The notes below the pieces were generated by a model. The model was not told where the DNA came from, made no database searches, and was given only the letters and a program-made list of their open reading frames with translations. DNA of 64,000 nt from a virus, in the IMG/VR virus record IMGVR_UViG_3300042453_002197, positions 1-64,000 of that record. One strand, written 5' to 3'. Shown one piece after another: positions 4,939-11,774 of this stretch; the first letter of the stretch is position 1, and the number at the start of each line of letters is the position of its first letter. The translations under genes were made by a program, and so were the position numbers.

Positions 4939-5015
4939 TGGTGCCCTAGACAGGATTCGAACCTGCAAAACCTGATATCTCAAACCAGTATGTTTACCAC
5001 TTTCATCACCAGGGC
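4939..5015 (-). tRNA. tRNA-Leu (anticodon GAG) with short variable loop
   Basis: Acceptor GCCCTGG/CTAGGGC, A73, encoded CCA at 4939-4941. Anticodon arm CTGGT-TTGAGAT-ATCAG gives GAG. T-arm GCAGG-TTCGAAT-CCTGT. The variable loop is only 5 nt, unlike bacterial Leu tRNAs, which are class II. Confidence 0.85.
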
Positions 5016-5026
5016 ATTATTTCGTT

Positions 5027-5114
5027 TGGCGGAAGATCACGGAATCGAACCGTATCCACATTACTGGACCATCTGTTTTCGAGGCAGTGATAATCCCAGA
5101 TTATTTGATCTTCC
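5027..5114 (-). tRNA. tRNA-Ser (anticodon CGA)
   Basis: Acceptor GGAAGAT/ATCTTCC, G73, encoded CCA. Loop CTCGAAA gives CGA. Class II variable arm TCCA/TGGA. T-loop TTCGATT. The anticodon stem has a C-A mismatch at 31-39. Confidence 0.88.
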
Positions 5115-5207
5115 TGGCAGAAGGTGTGGGAGTCGAACCCACGTGTCCATTATACGTGAACCATCATCTTTCCAAGATGCGCCGATAGGCCTCTCCGGCA
5201 ACCTTCT
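5115..5207 (-). tRNA. tRNA-Ser (anticodon GGA)
   Basis: Acceptor AGAAGGT/ACCTTCT, G73, encoded CCA. Anticodon arm GCATC-TTGGAAA-GATGA gives GGA. Class II variable arm with ACGT/ACGT stem. T-arm GTGGG-TTCGACT-CCCAC. It abuts tRNA-Ser(CGA) with no spacer. Confidence 0.92.
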
Positions 5208-5214
5208 AATATTT

Positions 5215-5290
5215 TGGTAGGTCTTGTTGGAGTTGAACCAACGATCTTCACTATGTCACAGTGACGATTTTACCACTAATCTAAAGACCT
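5215..5290 (-). tRNA. tRNA-Val (anticodon GAC)
   Basis: Acceptor AGGTCTT/AAGACCT, A73, encoded CCA. Perfect anticodon stem TCACT/AGTGA around GTGACAT, anticodon GAC. T-arm GTTGG-TTCAACT-CCAAC. Its first 15 nt overlap the end of the coding sequence at 5276-5506. Confidence 0.93.
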
Positions 5291-5506
5291 AAGAATACCT
5301 TTTAGTCTAGTCAAATCTTGGGCGGATAGAAACATTTCAAACTTCAGTTCTTCCCGCATAGGTTCAGACTTTACTATTTCTACCGTTTTAAACTTTAGAT
5401 TATAAATCTTATTATCGTGATTGTCTATTAATGAAGTTAGTTCCGCATAGGCACGATAGTCTTGATTGTCTACTAGCAACGTGCGAGATTGTTCAACTAA
5501 CTTCAT
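5276..5506 (-). CDS. hypothetical small protein overlapping tRNA-Val
   Basis: 76 aa, beta-rich then helical. No recognised motif. The last codons and stop lie inside the 5' part of tRNA-Val, so coding and tRNA transcripts share sequence. Located 21 nt downstream of the gene at 5528-5713, likely co-transcribed from the promoter at 5737-5765. Function unknown. Confidence 0.7.
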   Translation of the reverse strand: MKLVEQSRTLLVDNQDYRAYAELTSLIDNHDNKIYNLKFKTVEIVKSEPMREELKFEMFLSAQDLTRLKGILRSLD

Positions 5507-5527
5507 TTTATGACTTCACCCAAATAG

Positions 5528-5713
5528 TTAATCTACATCAGAGTCTGAAGACTTTTCACGCTTGCCTGCTGTTTTACGTGCTTGTTCTGCACACAGTTCA
5601 GCGTCTATCATAGCACGTTTCCAGTGTGGATAAACTTCACGTGAATAACGCATAGATGCTAGACGCATCTTTAGTGGCTTACTCATTTTATAACTTGATG
5701 TTGGTTTTTGCAT
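5528..5713 (-). CDS. hypothetical small basic protein
   Basis: 61 aa with a basic N-terminal two thirds and an acidic tail (SSDSDVD). Good AGAAGGA ribosome site before ATG. First gene after the sigma70-type promoter at 5737-5765. Not recognised. Confidence 0.7.
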   Translation of the reverse strand: MQKPTSSYKMSKPLKMRLASMRYSREVYPHWKRAMIDAELCAEQARKTAGKREKSSDSDVD

Positions 5714-5736
5714 TTTTTCCTTCTATAGTTTTGTTG

Positions 5737-5765
5737 AGTTTAATTTGTAACGAGATATTTGTCAA
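5737..5765 (-). promoter_or_regulatory. sigma70-type promoter
   Basis: TTGACA (5760-5765), 17 bp, TAAACT (5737-5742) on minus, upstream of the two small genes. Confidence 0.75.
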
Positions 5766-5772
5766 ATACTTT

Positions 5773-5848
5773 TATTCCAAAACACACGTATTTATGATGT
5801 GTTTTGGAATATCCAGACTAGCTGGATATATCAGAGCTATACTCTGAT
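5773..5848. repeat. three back-to-back perfect hairpins
   Basis: Hairpin A (5774-5811): TATTCCAAAACACA with TGTGTTTTGGAATA, 14 bp. Hairpin B (5809-5829): ATATCCAG/CTGGATAT. Hairpin C (5830-5848): ATCAGAG/CTCTGAT. They are head-to-tail with almost no spacing. Hairpin A resembles the spacer arms in the RNA array, with AAACACA...TGTGTTT toward the loop. Confidence 0.85.
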
Positions 5849-5957
5849 CTGCTATTTATACTTATGTGTTATCGCCACACTTTCATCCAGCAGTCCGCCC
5901 GTTTAGTAGTTTATTTAATGTGCTCTACTAGGACCTCGTTTCCTGTTAGCACCAAGT

Positions 5958-5991
5958 AAAACCCCCGAGACTTTTTAGGTTTCGGGGGTTT
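5958..5991. terminator. strong bidirectional terminator-like hairpin
   Basis: AAACCCCCGAGAC (5958-5971 region) pairs with GTTTCGGGGGTTT (5979-5991). Read on minus it is followed by TTTTACTT. It separates late minus-strand genes to the right from early genes to the left. The rest of 5849-5957 shows only a TATAAATA match at 5853-5860 (minus). Confidence 0.75.
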
Positions 5992-6024
5992 GGTTTAAAG
6001 AACTTTACAATATTACTGTTTCAT

Positions 6025-6156
6025 CTACCCCCGAATTATTTTTCCTTTATTCTGGTCGCCACGTAAACTAATAAAATATGTGGGCGCCGGCATCTGTTCG
6101 CATAGTCTAGACCATGAGAAGGCTGATGGTGAAAAATGATTCATGTAGTTTTTCAT
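6025..6156 (-). CDS. possible 43-aa small gene behind a late promoter
   Basis: An ATG-to-TAG frame of 43 codons beginning MKNYMNHFSPSAFSWSRL, lying 32 nt downstream of a GATAAATA box (6189-6196). It has no clear ribosome site and no recognised family. Included because the promoter, the position just before the terminator at 5958-5991 and the otherwise empty region favour a transcribed unit; it may be non-coding. Confidence 0.4.
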   Translation of the reverse strand: MKNYMNHFSPSAFSWSRLCEQMPAPTYFISLRGDQNKGKIIRG

Positions 6157-6188
6157 ATAAGTATTTAGTAATTACCTAATAATATGAT

Positions 6189-6196
6189 TATTTATC
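6189..6196 (-). promoter_or_regulatory. late promoter box GATAAATA
   Basis: T4-type late core on minus, upstream of the possible 43-aa gene. Confidence 0.5.
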
Positions 6197-6216
6197 TCTG
6201 TTTTTAATGAAATAAT

Positions 6217-6573
6217 TTAATTGTGGTAATTCAAATCTGGGTCTATATCTGTTATTTCAAATTCATATGGATAATTTATAGATAACTCTTGCATACTTTG
6301 ATTTAAAAAACTTATATATTCCTCAATAGCTTCTTGATTACTCCATAAACGTATGGTAGTATAGTAAGTGTATTTATTTAAATATAAACCAGTTGTTGCG
6401 GCTTGATTGACAAGTGGATTATATTGTATAGCATCAGTTTTACCTTCCAATAACATTGCTTCACGTTTATTTTTTACCAAATTAAAAATATTGTTTGAAG
6501 TATAGTCAATCAATGATAAGCCCGTTGCAGGGACATCAGTCCAAGTAATTGTTAATTGTTTCGTCATTGACAT
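6217..6573 (-). CDS. hypothetical protein, possible small antibiotic-monooxygenase-like fold
   Basis: 118 aa, no signal peptide. Predicted alternation of strands and a helix, with a TTIRLWSNQEAIEEYISFLN segment that recalls dimeric alpha+beta barrel proteins, but this is a weak impression. Located downstream of the radical SAM/oxygenase cassette in the minus direction. No motif strong enough to assign a function. Confidence 0.65.
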   Translation of the reverse strand: MSMTKQLTITWTDVPATGLSLIDYTSNNIFNLVKNKREAMLLEGKTDAIQYNPLVNQAATTGLYLNKYTYYTTIRLWSNQEAIEEYISFLNQSMQELSINYPYEFEITDIDPDLNYHN

Positions 6574-6645
6574 TTTATTTTATTCTCTTATATGAGATAT
6601 TTAGTGTTTCATACTAAATTTACGACTCTGATAAGATAATAAATC

Positions 6646-7200
6646 TTAATTTTCAACAAATTTTAGTTGATTAATAATGTTTAGTGTATTCTCTTGAAAC
6701 GATTTGTACATTATCCATTGCCAATTATTTTTGTATTTGAGTTCAATTTTTTCACGATACACTGACCAGTCATTAAATAGTGAAGAATTCTTAATAATAT
6801 ATTTTAATATACCACTATTTGAAGCTTGTCTTGAAACGAAAATAAAATCACAGGATTCTGCAATTCTTTTAGTTTGTAATGTAACTGTTTCATCATTATC
6901 CGGTAAACACCAATAATTAGTTCTATATGTTGGATGTACAAATGTTCGTGAAAAAACTCTAAAAATTTTGTCTCCGAACGGTTCAACACCCATCATTAAA
7001 ACTAAATTAGCTGGATCTTTATCGTACACATATCCGTATTCAAGCATTCTATCTATGCTTTCAATAGTGTAATTTCTACTAAGCTTTTCATTTAAGTTTA
7101 ATGCATATCGTAGATGATTTAAAAAATTTTCATCGTAATCCACTTTATCATGATGCTTTACTATTTTATAGTAAAAACCACATTTCAATTTAACTATCAT
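6646..7200 (-). CDS. hypothetical protein, possible GNAT-like acyltransferase
   Basis: 184 aa. The central part (LVLMMGVEPFGDKIFRVFSR then TFVHPTYRT) resembles the strand plus VxPxYRxxG region of GNAT-type N-acyltransferases seen in marine phages, though the glycine-rich acetyl-CoA loop is not clear. Separated by two bases from the dioxygenase-like gene at 7203-7685, so very probably in the same transcript. Assignment is tentative. Confidence 0.6.
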   Translation of the reverse strand: MIVKLKCGFYYKIVKHHDKVDYDENFLNHLRYALNLNEKLSRNYTIESIDRMLEYGYVYDKDPANLVLMMGVEPFGDKIFRVFSRTFVHPTYRTNYWCLPDNDETVTLQTKRIAESCDFIFVSRQASNSGILKYIIKNSSLFNDWSVYREKIELKYKNNWQWIMYKSFQENTLNIINQLKFVEN

Positions 7201-7202
7201 AA

Positions 7203-7685
7203 TTAAGATTCTACCGATCCCATTAAATGTAATCTTTGTCTATTGCTACAATTAATAAAAGTATGTTCTTTAGTTGTGTCAACCAAATATATCTGTCCCA
7301 CTGGCAAATGTTCTAAATGACCATTTTTAAATAAAAAGTAACATTCTGAATTTGTAATGATTGGTATATGGATTCGTGGTGTTGTATCCGCGTGGATGCT
7401 ATAACATGACCAAGGTTCAACCATCATAAATCTGGTGCGTTTTAAATTGTATTGAATTATTAGATTTTCAAAAAAAGTATTTTTGTAGTTCTCATTCAAA
7501 TTCACATATTCTAAATCCGTGCCATCACCTTTTCCTAAACCACTTATATATGGATTTTCATTTGTTTTATATTGCAGACTTGCTTGTTTACACTTACCAT
7601 AATCAACCCACTTGATATTGTCTTTAAAAGAATCATACGCAGATAAGAGTTGAGTTACATCAATTGAATTAATAATTTTAATCAT
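7203..7685 (-). CDS. double-stranded beta-helix protein (aspartyl-hydroxylase-like)
   Basis: 160 aa. The sequence has an iron-binding pattern: HAD at about residue 100 (CYSIHADTTPRIHIPI), a distal His (KEHTF) and a downstream Arg (RLHL), as in aspartyl/asparaginyl hydroxylase and 2-oxoglutarate-Fe(II) folds. Overlaps the neighbouring oxygenase-like gene by 8 bp, indicating coupled translation. Substrate unknown; a role in modifying a peptide or glycan made by the cassette is inference. Confidence 0.7.
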   Translation of the reverse strand: MIKIINSIDVTQLLSAYDSFKDNIKWVDYGKCKQASLQYKTNENPYISGLGKGDGTDLEYVNLNENYKNTFFENLIIQYNLKRTRFMMVEPWSCYSIHADTTPRIHIPIITNSECYFLFKNGHLEHLPVGQIYLVDTTKEHTFINCSNRQRLHLMGSVES

Positions 7686-8304
7686 AATTTATTTTAAAAC
7701 GCAGTGTTATTCCTGTTTTTACTCCCTTAAATTTTGACGTAGCATGTATACGTCTATTATCAAATAGTATTAAACTACCTATATCAAACGGATAAGCTTT
7801 GCCACTTAACCCATAAAGAGTTTCTTTTGGATAATGATTCAAATGTGTGTAAAGTTCATCGCAAATATTTTCATTTGTTAAATTTCTAACGGGATATTCA
7901 AATGGGCAACCTTTTACGCCTATATTAGTTGTAAAATACTGTACGGGTAAATGCATGCACCAGGTAACGCTGTCTAAATGCCATTCTTGATCAAATATGA
8001 TCAAATTTGGTAATGCTTCGGTATAAGCTAAAGGTATTACTACATTAATTTCATTTTTCTGAAAAGTTTTGAAATCTGTGTGAGGCAAATAAGGTTCAGA
8101 ATGTTTATAGAAATTACCTGTGCAATATGTAATCTTATATTCACAGTAACTTTGTATTAATGGTACAAGTAAATGCAAACATTCACGCGGAGTGAGTTTG
8201 TTCATTGTAGTAGTGTCATAAGTAGTAGAAGAATTATATTCATCTAAGCAAAGTCGTATAATATTTTTGTCTATACAATTGAATTTTTGAATCACCGATG
8301 ACAT
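7678..8304 (-). CDS. 2OG-Fe(II)-oxygenase-like protein
   Basis: 208 aa. HTD motif (LPHTDFKTF) about residue 95, and a late FDNRRIHATSKF segment supplying the distal His, followed by an Arg-containing strand (TGITLRFKI), consistent with a 2OG-Fe(II) jelly roll. I start it at the ATG at 8304, only 5 nt after a GATAAATA box; a longer frame uses TTG inside the promoter. No Shine-Dalgarno. Divergent from the radical SAM gene across 31 bp. Confidence 0.72.
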   Translation of the reverse strand: MSSVIQKFNCIDKNIIRLCLDEYNSSTTYDTTTMNKLTPRECLHLLVPLIQSYCEYKITYCTGNFYKHSEPYLPHTDFKTFQKNEINVVIPLAYTEALPNLIIFDQEWHLDSVTWCMHLPVQYFTTNIGVKGCPFEYPVRNLTNENICDELYTHLNHYPKETLYGLSGKAYPFDIGSLILFDNRRIHATSKFKGVKTGITLRFKINYD

Positions 8305-8317
8305 AAATATATTTATC
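8302..8317. promoter_or_regulatory. back-to-back late promoters (divergent)
   Basis: CATAAATA on plus (8302-8309) abuts GATAAATA on minus (8310-8317). The plus box overlaps the ATG of the minus gene. The pair can serve the minus oxygenase gene and the plus radical SAM gene. Confidence 0.55.
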
Positions 8318-8335
8318 AACTAAAATGTTTAGAAA

Positions 8336-9358
8336 ATGAAATGTGGATGGATTGAAAATAGACTTAGTATAGAAACAGATGGCTATACTAGAGCTTGTTG
8401 TTTAGAGACAGATAACGCGGCAAGAATTAGTTATATAAATTCAGGAATTAATAGTTCTTTTAACAATAAAATTTTACTTCAATTACGAGATGATTTATCA
8501 ACTGGATTTAATGAAAAAACAAAGCCATTTTGTAATCGTTGTGCAGAACTAGAATTTAACAAAGAACCAAGTTTAAGAACTACCACATCTTTTTTAAGTG
8601 ATAAAAGAGAATTAAAGTATTTACAATTTAAATTAAGCAATCAATGTCAACTAGCATGTGCTCATTGTGGTAGTGATCGTAGTAGTACATGGGCAAAAAT
8701 TAATAACGAAAATCCTCACGTAAAAAAAGCATTTGATATTACTGATTCGTTTTTAAATGAACTTAAAAGCATTTTGCCAACATTATCAGTAATTAAATTT
8801 TCAGGCGGTGAACCATTTTTACAACCAGAACATTGGAAAATTTTAGAAGCGTTAAAATCGGAAAATAGAAGCAACTGTGAATTGCATTATATAACTAATG
8901 GAATAAGTCCTTTCAGACAGGAATTATGGGAAGGATGGAAAAACATAAACTGCTCAATAAGTGTTGATGGTTTTGAAAAAAGTTATGAATGGTTTAGACG
9001 AGGTAGTAATTGGGATATGTTGTTGCAGAATATTAACAAACTAAAAAAATATAGTAATGTTTCCATAAATTATTCAGTAACACCATATACTATTTCTGAT
9101 TATTTAAAAGCTAAAGAATTTTGGTCCGATAAATATCACTTCAGTGAATTTTCTATCGTATATCCTGATCACTGTAGTATGCTTAAATTTCCCATGAGTT
9201 TTATAACTAAACTTAAGAATTTTGAAAAAATTCCATATACATCGTCATGTGCGACTACTGGAAATATTCATATATTTAGAGAGTGGGCAAAAAAGTCCGA
9301 TTTGTATTGGAATACGATTGATCAGTCAAAAAAACTATTTTGGTGGATGAATGACTAA
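8336..9358 (+). CDS. radical SAM protein (twitch/SPASM-like)
   Basis: 340 aa. The [4Fe-4S]/SAM motif CX3CX2C is seen in SNQCQLACAHCGSDRSSTW (about residues 101-119), with a KFSGGEPFLQ glycine-rich SAM-binding segment after it. Extra cysteines near the N-terminus (CGWIENR...RACCLETD; FCNRCAEL) and C-terminus (SSCATTGN) fit auxiliary cluster ligands. Similar stand-alone radical SAM proteins occur in marine T4-like phages, usually without known substrate. First gene of a plus-strand operon with three oxygenase-like genes. Confidence 0.85.
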   Translation: MKCGWIENRLSIETDGYTRACCLETDNAARISYINSGINSSFNNKILLQLRDDLSTGFNEKTKPFCNRCAELEFNKEPSLRTTTSFLSDKRELKYLQFKLSNQCQLACAHCGSDRSSTWAKINNENPHVKKAFDITDSFLNELKSILPTLSVIKFSGGEPFLQPEHWKILEALKSENRSNCELHYITNGISPFRQELWEGWKNINCSISVDGFEKSYEWFRRGSNWDMLLQNINKLKKYSNVSINYSVTPYTISDYLKAKEFWSDKYHFSEFSIVYPDHCSMLKFPMSFITKLKNFEKIPYTSSCATTGNIHIFREWAKKSDLYWNTIDQSKKLFWWMND

Positions 9359-9890
9359 TTTCTATAAAGAATTAAACGATATTGATAATTGGCAAGAATT
9401 AACTAATTTTGTTCTTTACGAAATACAGCATAAATATGCTGATGTATTTAATCGTATAAACAATCTAAGTTACATAGAACTGCCAGAGGAGTTTTTTGTG
9501 GGTTTAAAACCAAAAATAGACAAAGTTTTTGAAAAATATAATATTCATTGCAAACTTGCCGCAGTATACGTAACGTATGAAGATAAACATGGCGATATTC
9601 ATTGTGATAATAGACCTGAAAATTATCGAATAAATTTGCCCGTTTTAAATTGCCAAAATACTAAAACTCAATTCTATTCTGTTTCAAATTTTAGATGGTA
9701 TCGTAATTCTCTATATATTGTAAAATTGCCAGCACACGACGCAGACGTAAAACTTATTGATGAATTTGAGCTTAGCATGCCAACAGTGGTCAGTGTAAAT
9801 GATTGGCATTGTGTAAAAGTATCTAATCAATTGCCTAGAATTTCTTTAACACTTTCTTTTGAAGAAGATTTGCAATTTTTAATAAAATGA
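9351..9890 (+). CDS. aspartyl-hydroxylase-like beta-helix protein
   Basis: 179 aa. IHCD (HxD type) at about residue 82, then RINLPVLNC, a late DWHCVKVSNQ with the distal His, and PRISLTLSF carrying the Arg. This order fits the 2OG/Asp-hydroxylase jelly roll. Start overlaps the radical SAM stop by 8 bp, so the products are made together. Substrate unknown. Confidence 0.7.
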   Translation: MTNFYKELNDIDNWQELTNFVLYEIQHKYADVFNRINNLSYIELPEEFFVGLKPKIDKVFEKYNIHCKLAAVYVTYEDKHGDIHCDNRPENYRINLPVLNCQNTKTQFYSVSNFRWYRNSLYIVKLPAHDADVKLIDEFELSMPTVVSVNDWHCVKVSNQLPRISLTLSFEEDLQFLIK

Positions 9891-10453
9891 ACTTTTTTTA
9901 TCTTAACTTGCCACGAATTCCATCTAATTTAACAAAACTATGCTTTAAAAATATATCTTTAGCCTCTTCTGATCCTTTTTTAATAGAAATGAACAAAAAA
10001 GAAGGTGTAAGTCATAGTATTACTTATTTGCCACCAGAAGTAAAAATCTGGCTAATTGAAAACATAATCAAAATATTAGATCCAACTTTCGAACATCCAG
10101 AATTAATTAATAACATGTATTTACACATAAACAAATACATAGAACATCGTGAAGGGAACGGTGTACATCCAATTCATATAGATTACGGAAGAAAATTTGC
10201 TTTCAATTATATACTAACCCTAGGAGCAAACAATTTACCAATTACCACCTGGTACGAGAATGATAAAACAACTATAATAGAACAACACGCTATAGAACCT
10301 AATCGATGGCACTTAATAGCAGTTAATCCTGTATTTCACGGCGTAAGAGGACAGGAAAAAAATCAATTACGTACCATCATTAGTTTATGTTATGATCCTT
10401 TTGATTTGAATAATTTCAATCCAAAAAAACAATTTGAAAATATTATTATATGA
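9887..10453 (+). CDS. double-stranded beta-helix oxygenase-like protein
   Basis: 188 aa. HIDYGRKFAFNYILTLG at about residue 96 gives HxD; PNRWHLIAVNPVFHGVRG gives the distal His; LRTIISLCYD provides the Arg strand. ATGA overlap with the preceding gene. Same cassette as the radical SAM protein; function inferred only from fold-like motifs. Confidence 0.68.
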   Translation: MNFFYLNLPRIPSNLTKLCFKNISLASSDPFLIEMNKKEGVSHSITYLPPEVKIWLIENIIKILDPTFEHPELINNMYLHINKYIEHREGNGVHPIHIDYGRKFAFNYILTLGANNLPITTWYENDKTTIIEQHAIEPNRWHLIAVNPVFHGVRGQEKNQLRTIISLCYDPFDLNNFNPKKQFENIII

Positions 10454-10950
10454 GCTATTTTTATGAACTAAACATTAAATGCACCATTAACGAAAAATTA
10501 TGTGATTTCGTTACACAAAGCCAAAAATGGCAAGTCAAATCAGCATTTGAATATATTGAAATTCCTAATAATTTAATTCAAATGGATCAAACTATTAAGT
10601 ATTTCGTAAACGAGTTTAACGCAGAACCACTGATATTACGTATGTCACCGAACACTTTTTATAGATTTCATATAGATACTTCCAGAACATGTGCAGTAAA
10701 TATGTTGATATCTGGATCAGATAGTAATTGTTACTTTGGACAAGTTTCCGAGAATGAAGAAATCATAAAAAACGTTACGGAATTAAAATACAGTCCAAAT
10801 CAATATTATCTATTTAATACTAAAGAAAAGCACGCAGTATTAAACAAAAATAATTTTAGATATTTGCTTAGTTTAGGTATTTATAAATTAGATTATGAAA
10901 CTGTCTATAACAAATATAAAAAGGATCATTGCTATGACTATGGACTTTAA
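10450..10950 (+). CDS. double-stranded beta-helix oxygenase-like protein
   Basis: 166 aa. FHIDTSRTCAVNMLISG gives HxD at about residue 75; KEKHAVLNKNNFRYLLSLGI gives distal His and Arg. Starts in ATGA overlap with the previous gene and ends in a TTTAAA palindrome that also contains the stop of the convergent sulfotransferase-like gene. Third such protein in a row on plus. Confidence 0.68.
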   Translation: MSYFYELNIKCTINEKLCDFVTQSQKWQVKSAFEYIEIPNNLIQMDQTIKYFVNEFNAEPLILRMSPNTFYRFHIDTSRTCAVNMLISGSDSNCYFGQVSENEEIIKNVTELKYSPNQYYLFNTKEKHAVLNKNNFRYLLSLGIYKLDYETVYNKYKKDHCYDYGL

Positions 10951-11765
10951 ATATTTGTTAGCTTATGATCTTTTAAATCGTAATCTGAATAATTAATCAA
11001 TAAGTGTTTATCTTTTTCCCATTCTGAACGATTAATAATTAAACTCTCCAAATCATTATTAGCGTATTTTGTTTTTAATGACTCATTATGATAATTTTTA
11101 ATTTCACTTATACCTAAACTTAATTTTTCAGCAAGTTGCTCTTCTGATGCATTGTACCATTCGTCTTCATAAATAAAAGTTCTTTTATTTAAAAAATAAT
11201 CTATATCTAGCTTGTTACCATGAAGATTAGATAAAAAATTCTTATATGTATTTTTAAACTTATCATAACACTGCAATATGTAAATAAAGTCGTTAAGATG
11301 TTCTTTACTATAATAGAATGAAGTTATTTGTGGTTGTGAATTACTAACATTATAATGAGACAATTTTAATTCGCTGAATAATCCTAAATATGATAAAAAT
11401 TGATTTATTTTATTTTTGCGTTCTAAAAATATCAAATCATAATTTTGAATTATAAATTTTTCAATATCATCAGGCAAATCAAATGGATGAACTTTTATCA
11501 TATTATTTGGATAAGATTTTATTAACTCCAATCTTTCCATTTGTATTTTATATTTGTCATCCCACCATTTTCTATAAACTCTGTTGTGAACATTCTTTAC
11601 AATTTTATTGTTTTTCAAAACGTAATTTGATTCAATAACACGATCAACACTAAAATATTCTGCTAAATTAGCAACATATCCCCAATTATCTCTGGCTATA
11701 TTAAATAATTTAGTTGTTAATATAGTGGATGCTGTTCGTGGAGTAGATATGACTAATGGCTTCAT
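10947..11765 (-). CDS. sulfotransferase-like protein
   Basis: 272 aa. N-terminal MKPLVISTPRTASTIL matches the PAPS-binding loop (5'-PSB), and DLIFLERKNKINQFLSYLG resembles the 3'-PB region with its RKN and S. Such proteins are common in marine T4-like phages. Expected to transfer sulfate from PAPS to a glycan or peptide. The C-terminal half (lysine/asparagine rich) is not recognisable. Convergent with the oxygenase operon. Confidence 0.75.
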   Translation of the reverse strand: MKPLVISTPRTASTILTTKLFNIARDNWGYVANLAEYFSVDRVIESNYVLKNNKIVKNVHNRVYRKWWDDKYKIQMERLELIKSYPNNMIKVHPFDLPDDIEKFIIQNYDLIFLERKNKINQFLSYLGLFSELKLSHYNVSNSQPQITSFYYSKEHLNDFIYILQCYDKFKNTYKNFLSNLHGNKLDIDYFLNKRTFIYEDEWYNASEEQLAEKLSLGISEIKNYHNESLKTKYANNDLESLIINRSEWEKDKHLLINYSDYDLKDHKLTNI

Positions 11766-11774
11766 TATTCTAAA

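Noticed and set aside
4687-5220. 177-aa plus-strand open frame
   Set aside because: Antisense to the 61-aa gene and to three tRNAs.
8336-9358. PqqE or anaerobic sulfatase-maturase assignment
   Set aside because: Only the general radical SAM and extra Cys pattern is seen; no specific partner gene or precursor peptide supports it.
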